DNA of 6,171 nt, taken from contig PFPJ01000040.1 of assembly GCA_002792995.1 (NCBI GenBank), positions 1 through 6,171 of the forward strand, in the 5' to 3' direction. Made by a program: the position numbers and the translations under genes. Below, piece by piece: positions 1 through 5,886 of this stretch; within the stretch, counting starts at the first letter, position 1; the number at the start of each line of letters is the position of its first letter. This DNA is from Candidatus Magasanikbacteria bacterium CG_4_10_14_0_2_um_filter_41_10. Its GTDB lineage: Bacteria; Patescibacteriota; Patescibacteriia; Magasanikbacterales; UBA922. The notes under the pieces were generated by a model that was given only the letters and a program-made list of their open reading frames with translations, had not been told where the DNA came from and made no database searches.

Positions 1-173
1 CCAATCAACACACCAGACTTTGCGACGGCATATGGAAGCCCGAGCACACCGGCACCAATAGTCCCACTGAGCATGAGTGCAATGCCTTCAAATAAGGTAA
101 TGCGAGGTCGGAAAATACCTTGATGCATTGTGAGGTCACTGAGTGACTCTGGTTTTTTTCTACGAAAAAACAT
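1..173 (-). CDS. Amino-acid permease-like membrane protein, N-terminal fragment
   Basis: This is the first 57 codons of a gene that continues past the left edge. The reading starts MFFRRKKPESLSDL and leads into a first hydrophobic helix containing GTIGAGVLGLPYAVAKSG (about residues 37-54). A Gly-rich first membrane segment of the form G-T-I-G-A-G-(V/I)-L-G-L-P-Y is characteristic of amino-acid/polyamine permease superfamily carriers, particularly the tryptophan/tyrosine permease and AAAP groups. The cytoplasmic N-terminus is basic (RRKK, RPR), as expected from the positive-inside rule. The ATG at 173-171 was chosen because it lies one base after the stop codon of the CAP-domain gene, which suggests translational coupling; an in-frame ATG at 128 is the alternative and would remove 15 residues. 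No Shine-Dalgarno sequence is visible before either. The likely role is secondary uptake of an amino acid across the cytoplasmic membrane. The substrate cannot be read from this fragment. Confidence 0.8.
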   Translation of the reverse strand, partial: MFFRRKKPESLSDLTMHQGIFRPRITLFEGIALMLSGTIGAGVLGLPYAVAKSGVLI

Positions 174-174
174 G

Positions 175-1512
175 CTAGATCGCGACAAGAGTAATAAGGA
201 GAAGAATCAATCCAAGTGTTTGTACCGTCACATGATGATGCTGATATTTGATCTCCCAAAAAATATTCAACAAGAGTGCGATCGTAAAGAATCCAATAAA
301 GAAGAAAAAGATACCATTCGTCACATTGAACAAATTTGTAATGGATGAAAGCATAGACTTCGAGGCTGTATATTGTTCTACAGGTGTGAGCCCCACCTTT
401 GGCACGTGTTGCCAACGCAGTGCCTCACTCATCACACTGCCATCCGCAAGCGTGATGCGCAGTTCTGGCACAAGCACTGCCTTGAAATACTCGGAAACTG
501 GTTGTTCTATTATGAGAGATCCAGTCCGGACACCATAACTTCCTGTTTCCTTCGTAAGAGGAATAATGTCGCCCCCAATCATCACAGTGGCAGAACGAAA
601 TGGAATATTGATACTTGCATACGCGACAATGCGAAACTGCGTATCATCTATGTTTTCATATCGAGCAAAAGACCGTGTCTGATCAATAGGACTGGTATCT
701 CCCAATTGTTCACTTTGTGGAAGATCGTTTTCAGACGTCTGGGTAAGTACTCCTGCAGGATCAACTAATGCAGGACCCTCGTCAATAAGCGTTGGTTTGA
801 GTTGTTCTTCTTTTGTCCCCAGCACATCACCAAATGTGGTACTCGAAACAATAACCGTTTCTGTTGTATTTTCTTCAATAACAACAGGTGAAGAATCTTG
901 TGATTCAATGGGTGCTTGAACTGCTATTTGTATCTCACTCCCATTTTTTTCTGTGCCAAAATGCTGGGCAACATAGACCACAGGAACACCATCATACATA
1001 CCCGCCGCAAGACCTATGCCGGTTTCTTCATAATCAGGATCAATAAGATTGGCAAGATGCGTTGGACTATTCACCCACGCATTCACAAGCACGCGAGGAT
1101 CTGAAAATCCAATCGCTAAATTTTCCCCTGCTGTACTATATGCGTAATCAGCATCATCTAGCCACGATGCAAGCCCTGTTCCATCTGGCCCAATATGCGC
1201 AAAATATGCCTTATTCGCCATGTCAGTTGCCTTGTGTTGCGATGACGCATAGAGTTGTGGTGCTTGTGTGAGTGGTACGATTCCATTTGCAATACGAACG
1301 TCATTTGTCAATGTATAGAGCGTTGCTTGTTGTGCTGCCAACACATCGGGGATCACATACACTTCGACAGGGACAAGCAACACAAACGCCACAACAATAG
1401 CTTTCATGACAAGAAAAAAAACGCTATACAAAACAGCCCGCTTTGTATGGAGAAAATGCGGGTGATAATTATTTCCCGCGTGTGGTATAAAAAAATGCTT
1501 GAGTGATGACAT
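175..1512 (-). CDS. Membrane-anchored CAP (SCP-like) domain protein with C-terminal membrane hairpin
   Basis: A 445-residue protein. A basic, His-rich N-terminus (MSSLKHFFIPHAGNNYHPHF) precedes a membrane segment at about 27-49. A CAP/SCP domain covers about 62-187, with its usual marks: a His in AYFAHIGPDG (106), GEN (129-131), W-V-N-S-P-T-H-L-A-N (146-155, His152), YEETGIG (161-167) and the closing strand VVYVAQHFG. The two His and two Glu match the cavity residues typical of CAP domains. A Ser/Thr/Glu/Pro-rich linker (about 195-285) follows, then a predicted beta-rich region (290-370), then two more hydrophobic helices (399-419 and 428-445) that reach the very C-terminus. The CAP domain is inferred to sit outside the membrane. 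CAP proteins are diverse and a biochemical role cannot be assigned. The frame could open at a TTG at 1536, but that codon abuts a -10-like box, so the ATG at 1512 is preferred. No Shine-Dalgarno is visible. The downstream permease begins 1 nt after the stop. Confidence 0.88.
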   Translation of the reverse strand: MSSLKHFFIPHAGNNYHPHFLHTKRAVLYSVFFLVMKAIVVAFVLLVPVEVYVIPDVLAAQQATLYTLTNDVRIANGIVPLTQAPQLYASSQHKATDMANKAYFAHIGPDGTGLASWLDDADYAYSTAGENLAIGFSDPRVLVNAWVNSPTHLANLIDPDYEETGIGLAAGMYDGVPVVYVAQHFGTEKNGSEIQIAVQAPIESQDSSPVVIEENTTETVIVSSTTFGDVLGTKEEQLKPTLIDEGPALVDPAGVLTQTSENDLPQSEQLGDTSPIDQTRSFARYENIDDTQFRIVAYASINIPFRSATVMIGGDIIPLTKETGSYGVRTGSLIIEQPVSEYFKAVLVPELRITLADGSVMSEALRWQHVPKVGLTPVEQYTASKSMLSSITNLFNVTNGIFFFFIGFFTIALLLNIFWEIKYQHHHVTVQTLGLILLLITLVAI

Positions 1513-1519
1513 ACAAGAA

Positions 1520-1532
1520 TACGAGTAGTATA
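1520..1532 (-). promoter_or_regulatory. Candidate -10 box and near-leaderless start of the CAP-protein gene
   Basis: On the minus strand TATACT (1532-1527) matches the -10 consensus in five of six positions and lies 14 nt before the ATG at 1512. Transcription starting about 7 nt downstream would give a leader of only about 8 nt, too short for a Shine-Dalgarno, and none is present. No good -35 is seen; that position falls in the terminator hairpin of the preceding gene. This is a motif-based prediction only. Confidence 0.45.
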
Positions 1533-1536
1533 CCAA

Positions 1537-1569
1537 TAAAAAAGAACAGCGACCAGCGCTGTTCTTTTT
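1537..1569 (-). terminator. Intrinsic terminator of the guaB-purAB unit
   Basis: A perfect 10-bp inverted repeat (1541-1550 with 1556-1565; AAGAACAGCG/CGCTGTTCTT) surrounds a 5-nt loop, and flanking A and T runs extend the pairing. Reading the minus strand, the hairpin lies 10 nt after the purAB stop codon and is followed by a T-rich tract (TTCTTTTTTATT). The same structure on the plus strand also ends in T6, so it could act in both directions. There is no plus-strand gene immediately to the left that would need it. Confidence 0.85.
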
Positions 1570-1578
1570 TCTGTTTGC

Positions 1579-4242
1579 TTAGAGTGTATCGACGAGCATT
1601 CCTGCTAATCCAATGTAATTCTCTGGCGTCAATGACCCAAGAAACTGACGGTCTTTTACTGAGATATCGAGTGTTGTAATGAAACTTCTCAGCGTTGCCA
1701 TATCGATATATTCTCCACGACTAAACGCTTTTACTTTTTCATAGGCATCTTTTTCTCCGTACTTTCGCAATACTGTTTGCACGGCTTCTGTGAGTACTTC
1801 GGGGTGTGCCTGCAGTTCTTGTGAGAGAACTGATTGATTTGGCGTAATCGTTGCCATTCCTTTTGCCACACTCTTCACAGCAAGGAGTGCATGGGCGAGC
1901 GCAATGCCTTGATTGCGAATGATGGTACTGCCACTCAGATCTCGTTGCATTCTTGATACAGGAAGATGTGACGCAAGTGTCGTGAACATACCCTGTGAAA
2001 TTGCAATATTCCCTTCTGCATTTTCAAAATGAATCGGATTTACTTTGTGTGGCATCGTACTCGATCCAACATGATCTTTCGAGACAATTTGGTGAAAGAT
2101 ACCACGACTAATATACATCCACATATCTCGAGAGAGATCCAGAAGAATCATATTAATGCGAGATATGGCATGATAGCTTTCAACAAGAGAATCATATGAA
2201 TTCACTTGTGTGGTCAACAACAATTGTTCCAGTCCAAACTGTTTCAACAATGTTTTGTGAAATGCAATCCAATCAACATCACGAGACAATACCCTATGTG
2301 CAGCAAATGTTCCTGTTGCACCACTACACTTTGCTTCAAGTGTCACTTCTTTGAGCAATGTTATTTGTTTTTTGAGTCGATCCACAAACACGGCGACTTC
2401 CTTCCCCACGGTGGTAGGGGTGGCAGGCTGACCATGTGTAAGAGCAAGCATCGGTGTTGCCTTATATGTTTCAGCAAACATAGTAAGAGAAGCAATCACA
2501 GTGTCGAGCGCTGGCGCAAATACATCGGACAATGAATCTTTCCACAATGATAGATACGCAATGTTATTTATATCTTCTGATGTCAGTCCTATATGAATGA
2601 AAGGAATGGCATGTGACAATCCGAGTGCCTGCAACCGCTCTTGCAAAAAGAATTCAACAGCTTTGACATCATGATGAATCCGTCCTTCAATATCTTTGAT
2701 TCGTACCGCATCATCCAAAGAACATAATCGAGAGAGTGTATGTAATTGTTCTTTTTCTATCACAGAAAAAGGTGGCAATGATGTAAACGATGTTTCTTCA
2801 GAGAGTGCGATGAGGTACGCAATTTCAACACGTACTCTGGCACGAATAAGAGCGTATTCGGAATGATACTCAGACAGCACGCGTGTCTGAGAGCCATACC
2901 GTCCATCAATAGGAGAAATGGCTGTTAATTCTTTTTCTTTATTTTCTGATGAAACCGAAGTCAACATGACTGTTTCAGATCTTTTTGGACCAAAGGACAC
3001 AATGCCGACAGGACAGCCAACTTCTTTTTCTATAAAAGAAAGATATGCTTGCACCGCAGGATCAAATCCGCTCACATCTGTTGGCATAGACCCTGTGTAC
3101 ACCTGTTTCCAACCGGACAATGTGGTATACACTGGTTTTGCATTTCTCATGGCATCAAGACTCGCCGGCATCTCACGTACAATTTTTCCATCAATATAAT
3201 ACGCAATACACACCTGAATATCATCAAAACCATTCAACACATCAAGTTTTGTAATCGCTATTTCTGTGAGTGGATGAAGCCGTACACTTTGTCGGACTTG
3301 GACAAGATCGAGCCACCCTATACGTCGAGCTCTGCCAGTCGTTGTTCCATATTCTTGTCCCACTTCTCGAATACGATCTCCTGTGGCATCGGTCAGTTCT
3401 GTAACAAAGGGACTTGTACCAACACGACTGACGTATGCTTTTACAACTCCGACAATACGTTTTGGGGCATTGATACCCAAGCCACTCCCAACCTCCGCGT
3501 GTGCTGCGACATTGTTGGAGCTCGTCGTGTGTGGATACAATCCATGATCGGGATCAAGTGACATCCCCTGCGCACCTTCAAACAAAATATGCTTTCCTTC
3601 CTTATATGCGTCTGATAATTCTATTTCTGTATCATGTATATATGTTCGCAATTGTTTTCCATATGCCAAATATGTTTCTATGATATCTGTTTTTGACAAT
3701 GTGAATGTTTGATGAAACACATTGGTAATCATACCAACGTTGAAATCGTATGCCTTTTCTAACTTTTCTCGAAACATATCTGACTCGAGTAAGTCACCCA
3801 TACGAATCCCATGGCGATACATTTTATCAGCATAGACTGGCGCGATGCCACGCTTCGTACTTCCAGCACCCAACGCTGCCTGATATCCAGAGAGTGCTTC
3901 ATCCATGGCAATGTGATAAGGCATAATGACATGTGCACGTTCGCTGATGGAAAGACGCAGTGGTTTTCCATTCTTTGTAATCTCTGCAATTTCTTCGAGC
4001 AACACTTTTGGATCTATGACAACACCATTTCCTATAATAGAATGGATGTGTTCTGACACAACACCAGAAGGAAGTAAATGAAGTTTGTACGTTTTATCTT
4101 CGACGACAATTGTATGCCCCGCATTATTTCCCCCATGAAAACGAACAACATACTGCGCATCTTTTGCTAGCACGTCTGTAATTTTTCCTTTCCCCTCATC
4201 TCCCCATTGCGCACCGACAATTACGGTTGTTTGTGTATTCAT
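1579..4242 (-). CDS. purA-purB: Fused adenylosuccinate synthetase-adenylosuccinate lyase (PurA-PurB)
   Basis: An 887-residue polypeptide containing two complete enzymes. Residues 1 to about 427 are adenylosuccinate synthetase (IMP + Asp + GTP to adenylosuccinate): GAQWGDEGKGK (10-20, catalytic Asp15), GGNNAGHT (37-44, catalytic His43), an IMP-loop segment GSTKRGIAP, the substrate-recognition motif TTGRARRIGW (301-310), the guanine-binding TKLD (331-334) and the terminal GPKRSET (418-424). After a linker of about 11 residues (TSVSSENKEKE), residues 439-887 form an adenylosuccinate lyase resembling the E. coli type: TAISPIDGRYG (440-450), HHDVKAVE (523-530), TSEDINN, THGQPATPTT with catalytic His603, and the signature GSSTMPHKVNP (726-736) carrying the catalytic Ser727/728. 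Each half is close to normal family length (about 430 and 456 residues) and all key residues are present. Together they convert IMP to AMP, and the lyase family also acts in de novo IMP synthesis. The start is 12 nt after the guaB stop with no Shine-Dalgarno, so translation probably depends on guaB. A terminator follows. The frame is continuous through the junction. Confidence 0.96.
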   Translation of the reverse strand: MNTQTTVIVGAQWGDEGKGKITDVLAKDAQYVVRFHGGNNAGHTIVVEDKTYKLHLLPSGVVSEHIHSIIGNGVVIDPKVLLEEIAEITKNGKPLRLSISERAHVIMPYHIAMDEALSGYQAALGAGSTKRGIAPVYADKMYRHGIRMGDLLESDMFREKLEKAYDFNVGMITNVFHQTFTLSKTDIIETYLAYGKQLRTYIHDTEIELSDAYKEGKHILFEGAQGMSLDPDHGLYPHTTSSNNVAAHAEVGSGLGINAPKRIVGVVKAYVSRVGTSPFVTELTDATGDRIREVGQEYGTTTGRARRIGWLDLVQVRQSVRLHPLTEIAITKLDVLNGFDDIQVCIAYYIDGKIVREMPASLDAMRNAKPVYTTLSGWKQVYTGSMPTDVSGFDPAVQAYLSFIEKEVGCPVGIVSFGPKRSETVMLTSVSSENKEKELTAISPIDGRYGSQTRVLSEYHSEYALIRARVRVEIAYLIALSEETSFTSLPPFSVIEKEQLHTLSRLCSLDDAVRIKDIEGRIHHDVKAVEFFLQERLQALGLSHAIPFIHIGLTSEDINNIAYLSLWKDSLSDVFAPALDTVIASLTMFAETYKATPMLALTHGQPATPTTVGKEVAVFVDRLKKQITLLKEVTLEAKCSGATGTFAAHRVLSRDVDWIAFHKTLLKQFGLEQLLLTTQVNSYDSLVESYHAISRINMILLDLSRDMWMYISRGIFHQIVSKDHVGSSTMPHKVNPIHFENAEGNIAISQGMFTTLASHLPVSRMQRDLSGSTIIRNQGIALAHALLAVKSVAKGMATITPNQSVLSQELQAHPEVLTEAVQTVLRKYGEKDAYEKVKAFSRGEYIDMATLRSFITTLDISVKDRQFLGSLTPENYIGLAGMLVDTL

Positions 4243-4254
4243 AAAAAAATAACA
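4243..4254 (-). promoter_or_regulatory. guaB/purA-purB junction: SD-less reinitiation site with T7 run
   Basis: The 12 nt between the guaB stop and the purA-purB ATG read TGTTATTTTTTT on the minus strand. There is no purine-rich Shine-Dalgarno here or in the last codons of guaB. The guaB TAA overlaps an ATG (TAATG) that is one base out of frame with PurA, and the correct ATG follows the T7 run directly. The arrangement suggests terminating guaB ribosomes reinitiate on purA-purB. That is inference from spacing. Confidence 0.5.
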
Positions 4255-5685
4255 TTATGTCAGAGGACTTACATCATGGACCCCACTCTCTCGTGAACCA
4301 GCATTGGTGATGCGGACAAAGGTGACATTCTCTTGTAGTTCTGCAATCGTGTGCGAATTGGTATAACTCATACCTGAGCGAACACCACCCACCAATTGGA
4401 ACACGATATCACTCACCTGTCCTTTGTATGGCACGATCGATTCTACGCCTTCTGGCACCACTTTTGAAAGATCCTTTTTTTCTTGTCCTTTTTGTTGTCG
4501 TTTTTGTGCTTGCGTAAAGCTCGCACTTCCACGCGAAATTTTGAATTTTTTGTCACCTTTTGTCATCACCACACCAGGACTTTCTTCCGTCCCTGCAAAC
4601 ATGCTCCCGATCATCACACTATCCGCTCCCGCACCAATAGCTTTGACAATGTCGCCAGATGTTTTGATACCACCATCGGCAATAACAGGCACCCCATATT
4701 TTTTTGCCACTTTGGCGACTTCACTCACGGCTGTCAGCTGTGGCATACCACAGCCCGTGACCAGACGAGTAATACAAATAGATCCTGGGCCAACACCAAC
4801 TTTGAGCGCATCAACACCTGCTTCACACAAATCCTGCGCAGCTTGTGCCGTTGCGATGTTTCCAGCGATAAGTGGTGTACCAGGCACAGCATTTCTAAGG
4901 ATGGCAATTGCATCGATCATGAGATCCGAATGTCCATGTGCGATATCTATCACGAGCACATCAACGCCAGCTCCTACCAGTGCCTTCGCACGCTCGACAA
5001 AATCATCATGAACACCGACAGCGGCGCCAACAATAAGTTGTCCATCTGCATCGAGATTTGCATCTGGATAATCAATACTGAGTTTCATATCATCGCTCGT
5101 GATCAGACCGACGATGGTATTTTCTTCATTGACGAGTGGCAATTTTTCTATTTTATGGTGTGCAAAAATTGCGCGCGCATCTTCAAATGTTGTGTCTTTA
5201 TTCCCAACAATAAGTCTTTCTCTCGGTGTCATAATCTGTGACACGCGCGTATCACCATTTGGCGCATACAAAAAATCTCTTCGAGACAATACACCAAGTA
5301 ATTTTTTATCAGGACTCGCCACAAGTAAACCAGTAATGCCAATATCAGCAACATATTCTTTTGCCTCAGCAACGGTTTTGTCTTGTTCAATCGTGTACGG
5401 ATCGTCGATAATAAAATTTTGCGCACGTTTTACTTTTTTTACTTCTTCAACATTCTCTTCAATTGTATTAAATCGATGCAAGATGCCAATACCACCAAGT
5501 CGCGCCATCGCGATGGCCATATCTGATCCAGTCACAGAATCCATATTTGCCGTGACAATAGGAATATGAATATCTATCTGTTTCGTCAGTTTGGTATGTG
5601 TGTGTGCTTCTGATCGAGATGAAAAGGTAGACCGTCTTGGCACGATGAGCACATCATCGTACGTGAGGGCAAAAGGAATCTGCAT
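4255..5685 (-). CDS. guaB: IMP dehydrogenase family protein (GuaB) with CBS pair and atypical flap
   Basis: A 476-residue protein, close to the usual IMPDH length of about 480-490. The N-terminus ALTYDDVLIVP (6-16) is the family opening, which fixes the start. The TIM barrel is split by two CBS domains (about 92-205). Catalytic features: TANMDSV (45-51), GNIATA, GVGPGSICITR with the thioimidate Cys304 (297-307), ADGGIKTSGDIVKA (336-349) and MIGSMFAGTEESPG (358-371). The C-terminus ends AGSRESGVHDV, matching the IMPDH tail that helps form the potassium site in many members, although the usual His after Glu-Ser is Gly. IMPDH oxidises IMP to XMP with NAD, the committed step to GMP, in the cytoplasm. 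Oddity: the mobile flap (386-411) begins RGSAS instead of RGMGS and contains no Tyr, so the catalytic Arg-Tyr pair is not recognisable. A CBS-containing GMP reductase is therefore a possible alternative, but GTEESPG and ESxVHDV favour IMPDH. It heads the operon with purA-purB. No Shine-Dalgarno is visible. Confidence 0.92.
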   Translation of the reverse strand: MQIPFALTYDDVLIVPRRSTFSSRSEAHTHTKLTKQIDIHIPIVTANMDSVTGSDMAIAMARLGGIGILHRFNTIEENVEEVKKVKRAQNFIIDDPYTIEQDKTVAEAKEYVADIGITGLLVASPDKKLLGVLSRRDFLYAPNGDTRVSQIMTPRERLIVGNKDTTFEDARAIFAHHKIEKLPLVNEENTIVGLITSDDMKLSIDYPDANLDADGQLIVGAAVGVHDDFVERAKALVGAGVDVLVIDIAHGHSDLMIDAIAILRNAVPGTPLIAGNIATAQAAQDLCEAGVDALKVGVGPGSICITRLVTGCGMPQLTAVSEVAKVAKKYGVPVIADGGIKTSGDIVKAIGAGADSVMIGSMFAGTEESPGVVMTKGDKKFKISRGSASFTQAQKRQQKGQEKKDLSKVVPEGVESIVPYKGQVSDIVFQLVGGVRSGMSYTNSHTIAELQENVTFVRITNAGSRESGVHDVSPLT

Positions 5686-5699
5686 ACGCGTGGTGACAT

Positions 5700-5723
5700 A
5701 AAAAAACCACCTCTGTTGGCGGT
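5700..5723 (-). terminator. Hairpin plus T7 tract in the guaB leader (attenuator or terminator)
   Basis: On the minus strand ACCGCC (5723-5718) pairs with GGTGGT (5711-5706), with one G-U pair, around the 6-nt loop AACAGA, followed immediately by T7 (5706-5700). It ends 14 nt before the guaB ATG. The form is that of a short intrinsic terminator and works only in the guaB direction. With no convincing minus-strand gene just upstream, it may be a leader attenuator, or a block to read-through. If transcription starts at the nearest promoter (about 5719) the left arm would be partly missing. Confidence 0.5.
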
Positions 5724-5725
5724 AT

Positions 5726-5754
5726 ATACTAAAAAACTATTGCCTGGTGTCCCC
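5726..5754 (-). promoter_or_regulatory. Candidate sigma70-type promoter for guaB
   Basis: On the minus strand GGGACA (5754-5749) and TAGTAT (5731-5726) are separated by 17 nt, each matching four of six consensus positions. TATATA overlaps the -10 at 5728-5723. Predicted start is about 5719, giving a leader of roughly 33 nt without a Shine-Dalgarno. Prediction is by motif and spacing only. Confidence 0.4.
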
Positions 5755-5776
5755 TCCTGTATAGGAACATAGTAAA

Positions 5777-5799
5777 ATCATAGCAAACGTATCGTAGCA
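5777..5799 (-). promoter_or_regulatory. Two tandem extended -10-like boxes upstream of guaB
   Basis: The minus strand carries TGC-TACGAT (5799-5791) and TGC-TATGAT (5785-5777), 14 nt apart. Each is an extended -10 form (TG-N-TANNAT). No -35 match is seen for either. If used, transcripts would include the full leader hairpin at 5723-5700, which would make attenuation possible. Only motif evidence supports this. Confidence 0.3.
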
Positions 5800-5810
5800 C
5801 GTTTTTTTTT
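5785..5810 (+). terminator. Weak plus-strand hairpin with T9 tract
   Basis: AAACGT (5785-5790) and ACGTTT (5799-5804) form a 6-bp stem around an 8-nt loop, and the right arm merges into nine T residues (5802-5810). Only two of six pairs are G-C, so it is a marginal terminator. It overlaps the extended -10 boxes of the opposite strand, so the T run may equally be an upstream A-tract for those promoters. Confidence 0.25.
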
Positions 5811-5837
5811 GAGGAGCAAATCATAGACGAATAGAGT
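5809..5837 (+). promoter_or_regulatory. Candidate promoter for the plus-strand gene at 5887
   Basis: TTGAGG (5809-5814) and TAGAGT (5832-5837) are spaced by 17 nt, four of six matches each. The start would lie near 5844, about 43 nt before the ATG at 5887. Both boxes are imperfect, so this is a low-confidence call. Confidence 0.3.
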
Positions 5838-5868
5838 TATCCGCAGTGTACTCATAGAAGAAACTACC

Positions 5869-5880
5869 AAGGAGAAGGAG
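5869..5880 (+). promoter_or_regulatory. Tandem Shine-Dalgarno (AAGGAG twice)
   Basis: AAGGAGAAGGAG is two adjacent consensus SD hexamers. The second ends 6 nt before the ATG at 5887, an ideal spacing, and it decides that start. It is the only convincing SD preceding a start codon in the window; the four minus-strand genes have none. Confidence 0.65.
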
Positions 5881-5886
5881 AAGGCA

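Noticed and set aside
5..415. Minus-strand open frame of 136 codons
   Set aside because: It overlaps the C-terminal coding part of the CAP protein and the permease start in another frame. The translation looks random, while the competing frames show clear family features.
1513..1536. TTG start eight codons upstream for the CAP protein
   Set aside because: The TTG directly abuts the TATACT -10-like box, and the protein from the ATG at 1512 begins with the sensible MSSLKHFFIP. It would require an unseen upstream promoter.
4483..5241. Long plus-strand frame of 252 codons
   Set aside because: It lies wholly inside guaB on the opposite strand; the product is rich in Cys, His and Ile without domain logic, typical of an antisense shadow.
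5229..5426. Minus-strand frame of 65 codons inside guaB
   Set aside because: It overlaps the CBS-domain coding region in a different frame and has no start signal.
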